Assembly: GCF_013155375.1 (NCBI RefSeq)
Contig: NZ_JABJQY010000002.1
Span: 2,170,001-2,234,000 of the forward strand
DNA from: Nocardioides sp. zg-1308
Lineage (GTDB): Bacteria; Actinomycetota; Actinomycetes; Propionibacteriales; Nocardioidaceae
Length of the DNA: 64,000 nt
Reading direction: 5' to 3'
Part shown: piece after piece, positions 51,163 to 59,758 of the stretch
Numbering within the stretch: position 1 is the stretch's first letter
Layout: each line of letters begins with the position of its first letter
Position numbers and translations under genes: made by a program
Notes under the pieces: model-generated
Told to the model about the DNA's origin: nothing
The model's input: only the letters and a program-made list of their open reading frames with translations
Databases searched by the model: none

Positions 51163-52494
51163 ATGTCCCGGCTCAACCAGCGCGTCCTCGAGTGGTTCGG
51201 CGTGGACGACGACTGGGAGCGGCCACGCCCTCCGATCGGCCGCCAGGACGTCGTGCTCGCGGCGAGCGTCGGAGCGGTCGGCCTGCTGACGCTCGAGCTG
51301 GTGCGGAGCGCCGCCGGAGGATTCGAGCACACCGACGCCCCGATGTGGGCCCAGTGGCTCGCCGTGGCGCTGGGAGCGGTGCTGCTGCTCGGCCGGCGCC
51401 GGTGGCCGCTGGTGGTGGCGAGCCTCGCGGCACTGCACATGTTCGTCGCCGGGGTGGCCATGCCCGAGGTGATGGCGCAGACGTCGCTCCAGATCGTCTA
51501 CTTCGTCGCGCTGCTCTCCGGCGTCGCGTGGGCCCGCGACCGGCGGGCGATGCTGCTGGTCGTCGGCGTGATCGTGCTCTTCATGTTCGCGTGGATCGGC
51601 TGGCAGTTCGCCATCGGCTCCGCCGCCCAGGAGTGGCTCGACGACGAGGAGGGCGCCGACCAGGTCGGGTTCTTCCCGCGGATCCCGGCCGCGGTCGGCT
51701 ACTCCCTGGCGATCAACGCGCTCTACTTCGGCGGCGCGATCGCGGGTGGGGGCTTCTCGTGGCGCTCGGCCCGCCAGCGCGACCGCCTCGAGGAGCAGGC
51801 GGCCACCATCGCCGCACAGGCGGGCCGGCTGCGCCAGCAGGCCGTCGTGGACGAGCGCCTCCGCATCGCCCGCGACCTCCATGACGTGGTCGCGCACGGC
51901 GTCTCGGCGATGGGCATCCAGGCGGGAGCGGCGCGACGGGTGCTCGAGCGCGACCCCGACGCCGCGCGTACCGCCCTGTCCCACGTCGAGGAGGCGTCCC
52001 GCGACGCCGTCGCCCAGATGCGCCGCCTGCTCGGCACGCTGCGCGAGGGGACGGGCGAGGAGACCAGCAGCACGCGGACGACCGACGCCGGCGTCGGCGA
52101 CCTCCCGGACCTCGTCTCCGAGGTCGACGGCCAGGGCCTCGCCGTCAGCCTCGACGTCGTCGAGGCGCAGCCGGGCGCGGCGTCGCGGCTGCCGCGCGGC
52201 CTCGGGCTCGCGGTCTACCGCACGGTGCAGGAGGCGCTGGCCAACGTCCGCCGCCACTCGACCGCCGACTCGGCCTCGGTCGTGGTGCGGGTCGACGAGG
52301 CGCCGCCGCGGGCCTACGCGGAGGTGGAGGTCGTCGACAACGGCCGCCCGCGCCACGGCACGTCGGGCAGCGGGCTCGGCCAGCTCGGGATCCGTGAGCG
52401 GGCGGCCACCCACGACGGCCAGGTGGACATCGGCCCGCGGGTCACCGGCGGCTACCGCGTCCGCGTGCGCTACCCGCTGGAGGCGTCGACGTGA
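51163..52494 (+). CDS. Two-component sensor histidine kinase (HisKA_3 type)
   Basis: A 443-aa membrane kinase. About five to six membrane helices occupy residues 28-200 (for example [35 protein letters not shown]), with little extracellular domain. Then comes a coiled linker and the phosphoacceptor helix [24 protein letters not shown] (His). The C-terminal ATPase domain has N-box [10 protein letters not shown] and G-box [11 protein letters not shown]. The stop overlaps the response-regulator GTG (GTGA). The arrangement with an ABC-2 exporter downstream suggests envelope or drug stress sensing, like LiaS or NatK. Confidence 0.94.
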   Translation: MSRLNQRVLEWFGVDDDWERPRPPIGRQDVVLAASVGAVGLLTLELVRSAAGGFEHTDAPMWAQWLAVALGAVLLLGRRRWPLVVASLAALHMFVAGVAMPEVMAQTSLQIVYFVALLSGVAWARDRRAMLLVVGVIVLFMFAWIGWQFAIGSAAQEWLDDEEGADQVGFFPRIPAAVGYSLAINALYFGGAIAGGGFSWRSARQRDRLEEQAATIAAQAGRLRQQAVVDERLRIARDLHDVVAHGVSAMGIQAGAARRVLERDPDAARTALSHVEEASRDAVAQMRRLLGTLREGTGEETSSTRTTDAGVGDLPDLVSEVDGQGLAVSLDVVEAQPGAASRLPRGLGLAVYRTVQEALANVRRHSTADSASVVVRVDEAPPRAYAEVEVVDNGRPRHGTSGSGLGQLGIRERAATHDGQVDIGPRVTGGYRVRVRYPLEAST

Positions 52495-53186
52495 CCGACC
52501 GGCTGAGAGTGCTCATCGTCGACGACCACGCCATGGTGCGCTCCGGATTCGCCATGGTGCTCTCGGTCGAGGACGACGTGGAGGTGGTGGGTGAGGCGGC
52601 CGACGGCCTCCAGGCCCTCGAGCAGGCCCGGGCGACGCGACCCGACGTGGTCCTCATGGACGTCCAGATGCCCCGCATGGACGGGATCGAGGCGACGCGC
52701 CTGCTGGTGGCCGAGGACCTCGGCCGCGTCGTCATCGTCACGACCTTCGACCGCGACGACTACCTCTTCGACGCGCTCCGGGCCGGTGCCAGCGGCTTCC
52801 TGCTCAAGAACGCCGGCCCGGAGCAGCTGCTCGACGCCGTCCGCGCGGCCGGGAGCGGGCACGCCCTGCTGGCACCCGAGGTGACCCGACGGGTCATCTC
52901 CCAGATGGCGGGGAAGCGGGCGGCCGCGGAGGCACCCACCTCGGGTCGGGCGGCCGACCGGCCGGAGCCTCCCGGGCTGGCCCGCCTCACCGCCCGCGAG
53001 CGGGAGGTGCTGGTGCTGCTGGGCCGTGGGCTGTCCAACGGGGAGATCGCCGGCGAGCTCGTGCTCGGGGAGGCCACCGTCAAGACCCACGTGTCCAACG
53101 TCCTCGCCAAGCTGCACCTGCGCGACCGGGTCCAGGCCGTGGTCTTCGCCTACGAGGCCGGACTCATCCTCCCGACGGAGGGCTGA
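52491..53186 (+). CDS. Response regulator, NarL/LuxR family
   Basis: A 231-aa two-domain regulator. The receiver domain has the acidic pair in [12 protein letters not shown] and the phosphoacceptor Asp in [14 protein letters not shown]. The C-terminal LuxR HTH is [22 protein letters not shown] then [18 protein letters not shown]. Coupled to the kinase gene by a 4-bp overlap. It probably activates the ABC exporter genes 80 bp downstream. Confidence 0.95.
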   Translation: MTDRLRVLIVDDHAMVRSGFAMVLSVEDDVEVVGEAADGLQALEQARATRPDVVLMDVQMPRMDGIEATRLLVAEDLGRVVIVTTFDRDDYLFDALRAGASGFLLKNAGPEQLLDAVRAAGSGHALLAPEVTRRVISQMAGKRAAAEAPTSGRAADRPEPPGLARLTAREREVLVLLGRGLSNGEIAGELVLGEATVKTHVSNVLAKLHLRDRVQAVVFAYEAGLILPTEG

Positions 53187-53266
53187 GGCCGAGGGCGCGC
53201 CCTCCACCTCGAGGTTCCGTCCCGCGGGGGATCCGGCGCGACTGCCGCGCCCCTAGCGTCGTGGTC

Positions 53267-54148
53267 ATGTTGGAGATACGGGAGCTGACCAGACGGTTCG
53301 GTGACAACACCGCCGTGGACCACGTGTCGTTCGAGGTGCCCGACGGGCTCCTCACCGGGTTCGTCGGGGGCAACGGCGCGGGCAAGACGACGACCATGCG
53401 GATGGTCATGGGCGTGCTCGGCATCGACGGGGGAGAGGTGCTGTGGCAGGGCCGGCCGATCACCCGGCTGGACCGTCGGTCCTTCGGCTACATGCCCGAG
53501 GAGCGCGGCCTCTACCCGAAGCAGCCGATCCTCGACCAGCTCGTGTACGTCGCCCAGCTCAAGGGCCTCGGCCGGGTCGAGGCGCGGACCCAGGTCCTGG
53601 AGCTGCTCGAGCGCTTCGGCCTCGGCGAGCGGACGAAGGACCACCTCGAGAAGCTGTCGCTGGGCAACCAGCAGCGGGTGCAGATCATCGCCTCGGTGCT
53701 GCCCCGGCCGGCCGCGCTGATCCTCGACGAGCCGTTCTCGGGCCTCGATCCGATCGCCGTCGACTCGATGGTCGACCTGCTGCGCGAGTACACCCGCGAC
53801 GGCGTCCCGGTCCTCTTCTCCAGCCACCAGCTCGACCTCGTCGAGCGCCTGTGCGACCGGCTGGTCGTGCTGGCCCACGGACGCCGGGTCGCCGCCGGGA
53901 CGGTTGCGGAGCTGCGCGACGCGGGGGTGCCGCGCTTCCGCCTCGTCCTCGGCGGCGACGCCGGTTGGGTCCGCGACCACCGCGGGCTCGAGGTGCTGGA
54001 CCTGGACGGCACCACCGCGCTCGTCGAGGTCCGCCAGGACGGCGCCGAGCAGCACCTGGTCGCCGAGGCCACGCGCCGCGGCGACGTCCACGAGTTCGTC
54101 CGGGTCCGCCCGGCGCTCAGCGAGATCTACCGGGAGGCCACCGCATGA
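53267..54148 (+). CDS. ABC transporter ATP-binding protein (NatA-like)
   Basis: A 293-aa ATPase of an ABC-2 exporter. Walker A GGNGAGKTTTMRM near residue 40, signature LSLGNQQRVQ, Walker B ALILDEPFSGLDP and switch His in FSSHQLD are intact. The C-terminal 90 residues form the extra domain seen in NatA-type proteins. ATG 53267 lies 7 nt after TAGCGT (53254-53259), so it may have its own leaderless promoter. It overlaps the permease ATG by 4 bp. Confidence 0.94.
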   Translation: MLEIRELTRRFGDNTAVDHVSFEVPDGLLTGFVGGNGAGKTTTMRMVMGVLGIDGGEVLWQGRPITRLDRRSFGYMPEERGLYPKQPILDQLVYVAQLKGLGRVEARTQVLELLERFGLGERTKDHLEKLSLGNQQRVQIIASVLPRPAALILDEPFSGLDPIAVDSMVDLLREYTRDGVPVLFSSHQLDLVERLCDRLVVLAHGRRVAAGTVAELRDAGVPRFRLVLGGDAGWVRDHRGLEVLDLDGTTALVEVRQDGAEQHLVAEATRRGDVHEFVRVRPALSEIYREATA

Positions 54149-55371
54149 GCACCGACAACCGCACCCACGACCGCACGCACGACCGGGCGCACGACCGGGA
54201 CACCGGGACCGAGCCCGCTTGGTTGCTCGTCACCCGCCGCGAGGTCGTCTCGCGCATCACCGACAAGTCGTTCATGATCGGCACCGTCCTCATGGTCGTC
54301 ATGCTGGTCGGCTTCATCGGGTTCTCGGCCTGGCAGGAGGAGCGCACCACCGAGGTCACCCTGGGGGCCACGCCCGACTCGGTCGCGATGGCGGCGGCCA
54401 TCGAGGAGGCCGCTCCCGACGTCGACGACAAGGTCGCGGTCACCGTCGTCGAGCTCGACGACCGGGCCGCCGCCGAGACCGCGCTCCGCGAGGACGAGGT
54501 CGACGCCTGGCTGCACCCCGTCGACGACGGGTGGGAGCTGACCTCGGAGTCCAGCGAGCAGGAGTCGCTGACCGAGGTGGCGAGCGCCGTCGTGCGCCAG
54601 CAGGTGCTGTCGGAGAACGCGGCGAACGTCGGCACGTCGGTCGAGGACCTCGAGGCGGGCAGCACCGTGTCGACCGACTTCCTGCGCGGCGACGCGGAGA
54701 AGGCGGCGGTCGCGCAGGCGGTCGGGTTCGTCTTCGTCTTCCTCTTCTACTTCGCCGCCCTGATCTTCGGCATGCAGCTGGCCTCCTCGGTGATCGAGGA
54801 GAAGCAGAGCCGCATCGTCGAGATCATCGCCGCCGCCATCCCGCTGCGCCAGCTGCTCGCCGGCAAGGTGCTCGGCAACACGGCCCTCGCGATGATCCAG
54901 CTGCTGATCTACATCGCCGTCGGCCTCGTCGGGCTCTCGTTCACGTCCTACAAGTCCTACGTCCCGGCGCTGTCCGGACCCACCGCGTGGTTCATCTGCT
55001 TCTTCCTGGCGGGCTTCATCGCGCTCGCCTGCCTGTGGGCGGTGGCCGGCTCGCTGGCCTCGCGCACCGAGGACCTGCAGGCCACCTCGACGCCGCTGAC
55101 GATGCTCATGCTGGTGATGTTCTTCGGGGGCGTCTCGCTCGACGGCCGCAGCCAGGTGATCGCGTCCTACATCCCGCCGGTCTCCGCGGTGGTGATGCCC
55201 AAGCGGATCCTCGCCGGTGGCGTGGAGTGGTGGGAGCCGCTCCTCGCACTGGGACTGCTCGCCGTCTTCGCCGTGGTGACGGTGTGGGTGGGCGAGCGCC
55301 TCTACCGCCGGGCGCTGCTGCAGACCGGTGGCCGCGTCACCCTCCGCCAGGCGTGGTCCAGCGCGGAGTAG
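54145..55371 (+). CDS. ABC-2 transporter permease (NatB-like)
   Basis: A 408-aa permease. A first helix (FMIGTVLMVVMLVGFIGFSA) is followed by a large external domain of about 130 residues and a C-terminal membrane block (QAVGFVFVFLFYFAALIFGMQ onward, five helices). The cytoplasmic motif SSVIEEKQSRIVEIIAAAIPLRQLLAGK is characteristic of the NatB group, which exports Na+ or drugs. An unusual N-terminus carries three THDR/AHDR tetrapeptide repeats before the conserved EPAWLLVTRRE. Coupled to the ATPase gene. Confidence 0.93.
   Translation: MSTDNRTHDRTHDRAHDRDTGTEPAWLLVTRREVVSRITDKSFMIGTVLMVVMLVGFIGFSAWQEERTTEVTLGATPDSVAMAAAIEEAAPDVDDKVAVTVVELDDRAAAETALREDEVDAWLHPVDDGWELTSESSEQESLTEVASAVVRQQVLSENAANVGTSVEDLEAGSTVSTDFLRGDAEKAAVAQAVGFVFVFLFYFAALIFGMQLASSVIEEKQSRIVEIIAAAIPLRQLLAGKVLGNTALAMIQLLIYIAVGLVGLSFTSYKSYVPALSGPTAWFICFFLAGFIALACLWAVAGSLASRTEDLQATSTPLTMLMLVMFFGGVSLDGRSQVIASYIPPVSAVVMPKRILAGGVEWWEPLLALGLLAVFAVVTVWVGERLYRRALLQTGGRVTLRQAWSSAE
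54160..54195 (+). repeat. 12-bp tandem repeat, three copies, in the permease N-terminus
   Basis: Three successive 12-mers of pattern CGSRCSCACGAC encode R-T/A-H-D units. The first two differ at one base, the third at two. Confidence 0.7.
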
Positions 55372-55402
55372 CCGCGATGCGGCCGGGGCCTCACGACGGA
55401 TC

Positions 55403-55861
55403 TCAGAACAGGTTGACGAGCCCGGAGGTCCCGGCCACGACCGCCCAGAACCTCAGCCCGCGACCGAGCGTCCCGGTGACGAGGAAGATCCAGAAGGGGA
55501 CGCGCAGGATGCCCGCCAGCACCGCCGTGACGGCGTACGGCGGGAAGCCGGTGGCGGCGGAGACGAAGAGGAGGGCGGCCGTGAACCACGGCCGCCCTTC
55601 CGCGCGCTCGTGCCACTTGTCGAGCGACGCCTTGACCTTGGGCTTGGCGAGGTGCCGGTCGACCCAGGGGGCCCGGTCGAGGTGCATGCCGCCCCAGTAC
55701 CAGAGGATCTTGCCGAGCATCTGCCCCACGATCGCGGCGACGAGCAGCGCCCACATCTGGTCGGGGGCACGGTTGACCGCCACCGCGAGGATGGCCTCGA
55801 TGTTGATCAACGGGAGCAGGGCGGAGCCGATCGAGGCGCCCATGACGCTCCAGAAGAGCAT
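55403..55861 (-). CDS. Small VTT/DedA-like membrane protein
   Basis: A 152-aa membrane protein resembling YqaA-type VTT-domain proteins. It has hydrophobic stretches FWSVMGASIGSALLPLINIEAIL, MWALLVAAIVGQMLGKILWYWGG, and FTAALLFVSAATGFPPYAVTAVLAGILRVPFWIFLVTGTLGRGLRFW. The FPPY and R(V)PFW(I)F segments are family-like. Shares one base with the stop of the CDP-alcohol phosphatidyltransferase gene (TGATG), so a lipid-transport or envelope role is plausible but unproven. Confidence 0.85.
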   Translation of the reverse strand: MLFWSVMGASIGSALLPLINIEAILAVAVNRAPDQMWALLVAAIVGQMLGKILWYWGGMHLDRAPWVDRHLAKPKVKASLDKWHERAEGRPWFTAALLFVSAATGFPPYAVTAVLAGILRVPFWIFLVTGTLGRGLRFWAVVAGTSGLVNLF

Positions 55862-56496
55862 CAGCCGACGGCCCCGGGCACCGGCAGCCCGATCCGCACC
55901 AGGCGGTGCAGCGAGACGCACTTGAGCACCAGCAGCGCCGAGGCGATGGCCAGGCCGACCCACATCCACCCGGTGACCAGCAGCAGCACCGCGAAGAGGG
56001 CGCTGTTGACCGCCTTGGCCGGCTTGGACCAGTTCCACAGCCAGATGGGCCGGTCGATGACGAAGAAGTAGTTGGGGCTGCGCACCGGCCAGGCGAGGAA
56101 CGCGATCGAGAGGAAGAAGTCGACCACCATGAACTCGGCGAGGTAGACGAAGATCGCGGGGGACAGGTCCGGCTGCAGCCACGCCAGGCCGATGTAGAAC
56201 GCGGCGGCGTTGAACCGGTCGCAGATGACGTCGAGGACCGCGCCGATGCGGGTCTCGCAGTCGCGGACCCGGGCGTAGAACCCGTCGAGCATGTCGCCGA
56301 CCCAGTAGACCACGAGCGCGGCGACCAGCAGCTCGAGGCTGTCCTGGTGGGCCGCGAGGGCGGCCAGCATGACGGAGGCGGCGGTGCGCACGCCGGTGAT
56401 GACGGTCGCGCCCGTCAGCAGGCGCTCGTCGCGCACCCCGTAGCGGTTCTCGGGGTCGGCGACGGGCTCTGCCTTCACCGAACCGGGGCCCCCCAC
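55861..56496 (-). CDS. CDP-alcohol phosphatidyltransferase family protein
   Basis: A 211-aa membrane enzyme transferring a phosphatidyl group from CDP-diacylglycerol to an alcohol. The signature D-x2-D-G-x2-A-R-x8-G-x3-D-x3-D is present as GDMLDGFYARVRDCETRIG and AVLDVICDRFN. Several hydrophobic helices follow. The acceptor (glycerol phosphate, inositol phosphate or another alcohol) cannot be read from sequence. GTG start; minus-strand TAGCAT lies 7 nt upstream, though it may also be read through from maf 18 bp upstream. Confidence 0.9.
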   Translation of the reverse strand: MGGPGSVKAEPVADPENRYGVRDERLLTGATVITGVRTAASVMLAALAAHQDSLELLVAALVVYWVGDMLDGFYARVRDCETRIGAVLDVICDRFNAAAFYIGLAWLQPDLSPAIFVYLAEFMVVDFFLSIAFLAWPVRSPNYFFVIDRPIWLWNWSKPAKAVNSALFAVLLLVTGWMWVGLAIASALLVLKCVSLHRLVRIGLPVPGAVG

Positions 56497-56514
56497 GCCG
56501 GGGATGCTATCGGG

Positions 56515-57111
56515 TCACGCCCACAGGTCCGGCCACCCGTGCCCGAGTTCGAGGACCAGCTCGCGCAGCAGCGGCAGGCTGACGCCCACCACGTTGTGGT
56601 GGTCGCCCTCGATGCCGGTGACGAACGCCCCGCCGATCCCGTCGATCGTGAAGGCGCCGGCGACCTCCAGCGGCTCGCCGGTCGCGACGTAGGCAGCGAT
56701 CTCCTCGTCGCTGACGTCGGCGAAGTGGACGGTCGTCGAGCCGGTGGCCGCCGCGACCCGTCCGGTCGCGGCGTCGCGCAGGCAGTGGCCGCTGTGGAGC
56801 ACGCCGGAGCGGCCCCGCATCGCCTGCCAGCGGCGTCGTGCCTCGGCCGGGTCGTGGGGCTTGCCGAGCGCCTCCCCGTCGAGCTCGAGGACCGAGTCGC
56901 AGCCCAGGACGAGCGCGTCGGCGGGCAGGTCGTCCCGAGCGGCCACCGCCGCGCACTTGAGCTCGGCCAGCTGCAGCGCGAGCTCGGCGGGCGGCAGGTC
57001 GGACAGCTGCGACTCGTCGACGCCGCTGACGACGACCACGGGGTCGAGCCCGGCCGCACGCAGCGTCGTACGGCGTGCGGGGGAGGCGGAGGCGAGGACC
57101 AGCCGGGTCAC
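56515..57111 (-). CDS. maf: Maf-like nucleoside triphosphate pyrophosphatase
   Basis: A 198-aa Maf/HAM1-superfamily pyrophosphatase that hydrolyses non-canonical or certain canonical NTPs. The N-terminal LVLASASPARRTTLRAAGL is the Maf signature; VLGCDSVLELDGEALGKPHDPAEAR contains the catalytic Asp region; GGAFVTGIEGDHHNVVGVSLPLL is the late conserved block. The GTG overlaps the stop of the DUF885 gene (GTGA). A maf gene also lies next to the accD5-accE5 genes in mycobacteria, matching the gene order here. Confidence 0.95.
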   Translation of the reverse strand: MTRLVLASASPARRTTLRAAGLDPVVVVSGVDESQLSDLPPAELALQLAELKCAAVAARDDLPADALVLGCDSVLELDGEALGKPHDPAEARRRWQAMRGRSGVLHSGHCLRDAATGRVAAATGSTTVHFADVSDEEIAAYVATGEPLEVAGAFTIDGIGGAFVTGIEGDHHNVVGVSLPLLRELVLELGHGWPDLWA

Positions 57112-58808
57112 AGGCGCCCCAGCGCGGTGCGCAGCGGGTCGAGCCCCAGCGAGCCCAGGTCGAGCGCGGCACGGTGGAAGGCCTTGAGGTCGAACCCCTC
57201 GCCCTGCCGCTGCTGCACCTCGGCCCGCGCCTCGAGCCAGATGCGCTCGCCGACCTTGTAGGACGGCGCCTGGCCGGGCAGGCCGAGGTAGCGCTTGACC
57301 TCGAACTGGATGACCTCGTCGTCCATCCGGCAGTGCAGCCGCATGAACTCCAGGCCCAGCTCGGGCGTCCACGTCTCGCCCGGGTGGAAGGCGGCGCCGC
57401 CGGCGCCGAGCCGGTTGTCCTCGGGGACGGTGAGGCCGAGGTGCATCCCGATGTCCACGATCACCCGGGCCGCGCGCATCGACTGGCCGTCGAGCATGCC
57501 GAGCAGGTCGGCGGGGTCGTCGAGGAAGCCGAGCTCCTCCATCAGTCGCTCGGCGTAGAGCGCCCAGCCCTCGCCGTGGCCGCTGCACCAGCACATCAGG
57601 CGCTGCCAGCGGTTGAGCGTGTCGCTGCGGTAGGCCGTCTGCGCGACCTGCAGGTGGTGGCCGGGCACGCCCTCGTGGAAGACCGTGGTCACCTCGCGCC
57701 ACGGGTGGAAGTCCTCGATGCCGTCGGGCACCGACCACCACATCCGGCCCGGGCGCTCGAAGTCCTCCGACGGGCCGGTGTAGTAGATGCCGCCGTCGTT
57801 GGTGGGGGCGAGCATGCACTCGATCCGGCGGATCGGCTCCGGGATGTCGAAGTGCACGTCGGCCATGTCGGCGACCGTGCGGTCCGCCAGCCGCTGCATC
57901 CAGTCGCGGAAGGCCTCCCGCCCGTGCACGACCCGCTCGGGATCGGCGTCGAGGTGCGCGACCGCGCCGTCGACGTCGGCGCCGGGGAGGATGCGGTCGG
58001 CGGTGGCGTGCATCAGGTCGGAGAGCCGCTGGAGCTCGGCCCAGCCCCAGGCGTAGGTCTCGTCGAGGTCGACCTCGGCGCCGAGGAAGTAGCGGCTGGC
58101 GAGGGCGTACACCTCGCGGCCCACGCCCTCCTCCGCCCGGCCCTGGGGCTCCATCTCGTCGCTGAGGAAGAGGCCGAACGACGCCGTGGCCGCGCTCGCC
58201 GCGCCGGCCAGCGCCCGGAGCCCGGTGCGGTCGGGGACGTCGAGCCGCTCGACGAGGCCGAGGTAGAAGTCGCCCGCCTCGCCGGTCCGGCCGGTCCAGC
58301 GGCGCACCTGCTCGGCCACCTCGGCGTACTGCCGCGCCGCGACGACGTTGCCCTTGCGTGCCTCGTCGGAGAGCGTGACCCGCAGGCCCTCGAGGGCGGC
58401 GGGCACGGCGGCGAGCCGGGCCGCGATCGCTGCGACGGCGTCCTCGCCCTCGGTCGGCATCAGGTCGAAGACGCCCCGGACCTCGTGGAGCGGGCTCCAC
58501 AGCACCGACATCCGGGAGCGGTTGACGCCGGCCTCCTCGAGCTCGAGCTCGAGGCGGGTGCGCTCGAGGAACGCGTCCTTCGCGGCCGCCTCCCGGTCGT
58601 CGACCGGCGTGGCCGCCTCGACCGCCGCCACGGCCTGGCGGGCCAGTGCCTCGCGGGTGTCGAACCCGGCGGGGGAGAAGTCCGTCAGCTCGTGGTCGTG
58701 CCCGCCGACGCCGATCGAGGTGGCGGTCAGCGGGTCGAGGGCGCAGTAGTCGTCGACGTAGGCGTCGCAGAGGGCGTCGATGGTGCGTGCGGTGCTCGGT
58801 CCGGGCAT
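57108..58808 (-). CDS. DUF885 family protein, predicted zinc metallopeptidase
   Basis: A 566-aa protein of the DUF885 family. The zinc-peptidase motif HEGVPGHHLQ (HExxH-like, as HEGxPGHH) lies near residue 385, and the downstream GHGEGWALYAERLMEELG supplies the third-ligand Glu. This arrangement resembles M2/M32-like peptidases. No signal peptide, so cytoplasmic. I chose ATG 58808 (MPGPSTARTID) three codons inside the longest frame. It heads a unit with maf, the phosphatidyltransferase and the VTT protein. Confidence 0.92.
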   Translation of the reverse strand: MPGPSTARTIDALCDAYVDDYCALDPLTATSIGVGGHDHELTDFSPAGFDTREALARQAVAAVEAATPVDDREAAAKDAFLERTRLELELEEAGVNRSRMSVLWSPLHEVRGVFDLMPTEGEDAVAAIAARLAAVPAALEGLRVTLSDEARKGNVVAARQYAEVAEQVRRWTGRTGEAGDFYLGLVERLDVPDRTGLRALAGAASAATASFGLFLSDEMEPQGRAEEGVGREVYALASRYFLGAEVDLDETYAWGWAELQRLSDLMHATADRILPGADVDGAVAHLDADPERVVHGREAFRDWMQRLADRTVADMADVHFDIPEPIRRIECMLAPTNDGGIYYTGPSEDFERPGRMWWSVPDGIEDFHPWREVTTVFHEGVPGHHLQVAQTAYRSDTLNRWQRLMCWCSGHGEGWALYAERLMEELGFLDDPADLLGMLDGQSMRAARVIVDIGMHLGLTVPEDNRLGAGGAAFHPGETWTPELGLEFMRLHCRMDDEVIQFEVKRYLGLPGQAPSYKVGERIWLEARAEVQQRQGEGFDLKAFHRAALDLGSLGLDPLRTALGRL

Positions 58809-58858
58809 GGGCCACACCTTGCCACGTCCGGCCGGACGCCCTGTGCGAGCATCGGCCC

Positions 58859-59491
58859 ATGACGACGCGCGCCCGTGCCGCCCTGCTCGCGCCCGCTCTC
58901 ACCGTCACCCTGGCCTTCACCCTGGCCGCCTGCAGCGACGAGCCGGAGCCGGTGCGGGAGACGGGTGTCGACCCGGAGTGGTACGCCGAGCTGGACCGGG
59001 CGGTCGAGGACGCCGACCAGGTCGGGGACGTCCCGGTCCTGTCCTCGGGCTCGTGCCCGATCGACACCCCGGAGGTCGCCGGGCACGACCTGGACGAGGA
59101 CTCGCCGGACGTCGGCGTCAGCACGCTGGGTGACAGCGGGCACCGGCTGATCTGCTCGTGGTCGCCCCCGGCGACCGACCTGGTCGTGGCCCGCTTCGAC
59201 GACCCGGCCGAGCTCGAGCTGGCGCGAGAGGACGTCAGCCGGGTCGGCGAGGTGGACAACGGCCAGAACGTCCAGGTCACGGAGGCGATCACCGTCGGCC
59301 GACGCGAGTTCTTCGTCCGGCGGACCACCTTCCCCACCAACGACTCGCACATCGACTACGCCGTGTGGTTCCTCGACGAGGACGAGCAGGGACTGGTCCT
59401 GCTCGACGTGGAGACGACCGACACCCACGACCTCATCGAGACCTACGACGCGCAGCAGGCGGCGCAGGACCTGGCGGACCTGCTCTCCTGA
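58859..59491 (+). CDS. Lipoprotein of unknown function
   Basis: A 210-aa predicted lipoprotein. Basic N-terminus, hydrophobic stretch TVTLAFTLAAC with lipidated Cys near residue 22. The mature part is acidic and carries two further cysteines (SCPIDTP and LICSWSPP) that may pair. It resembles small actinobacterial DUF3558-like lipoproteins in size and Cys pattern, but I do not recognise the family. ATG is preceded at 6 nt by GAGCAT (58847-58852). Confidence 0.85.
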   Translation: MTTRARAALLAPALTVTLAFTLAACSDEPEPVRETGVDPEWYAELDRAVEDADQVGDVPVLSSGSCPIDTPEVAGHDLDEDSPDVGVSTLGDSGHRLICSWSPPATDLVVARFDDPAELELAREDVSRVGEVDNGQNVQVTEAITVGRREFFVRRTTFPTNDSHIDYAVWFLDEDEQGLVLLDVETTDTHDLIETYDAQQAAQDLADLLS

Positions 59492-59530
59492 TCGCCGGTC
59501 GCCGTCGCAGGTCGCCGGGTCGCTGACGGC

Positions 59531-59758
59531 TCAGCACGGCAGGCCGCTGGCCCGCCAGCCGTCGGGCCCGTTGCGGTGCGGGTGCCGGACGCCGCGGGCC
59601 GGGTGGCTCCACGCCGGCCGCGGGCGGCGTGGAGCCTCGCCACCGGACGAGCCCAGGGAGGCGAACACCGCGACCAGGGCCGCGACCTCCTCGGGGGTCG
59701 CGTCCGGGTCGACGACCCGGAGCAGCGGCTGGTCCTGCTGTCCCTCTGACGCGGCCAT
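59531..59758 (-). CDS. accE: Acyl-CoA carboxylase epsilon subunit
   Basis: A 75-aa small subunit specific to actinobacterial acyl-CoA carboxylases. Core LLRVVDPDATPEEVAALVAVFASL is typical of the epsilon family, followed by a Pro/Arg-rich tail with WSHPARGVRHPHRNGPDGWRASGLP, matching the conserved W(R)ASGLP ending. It stabilises or stimulates the alpha-beta complex. The ATG shares one base with the beta-subunit stop (TGATG). Confidence 0.92.
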   Translation of the reverse strand: MAASEGQQDQPLLRVVDPDATPEEVAALVAVFASLGSSGGEAPRRPRPAWSHPARGVRHPHRNGPDGWRASGLPC

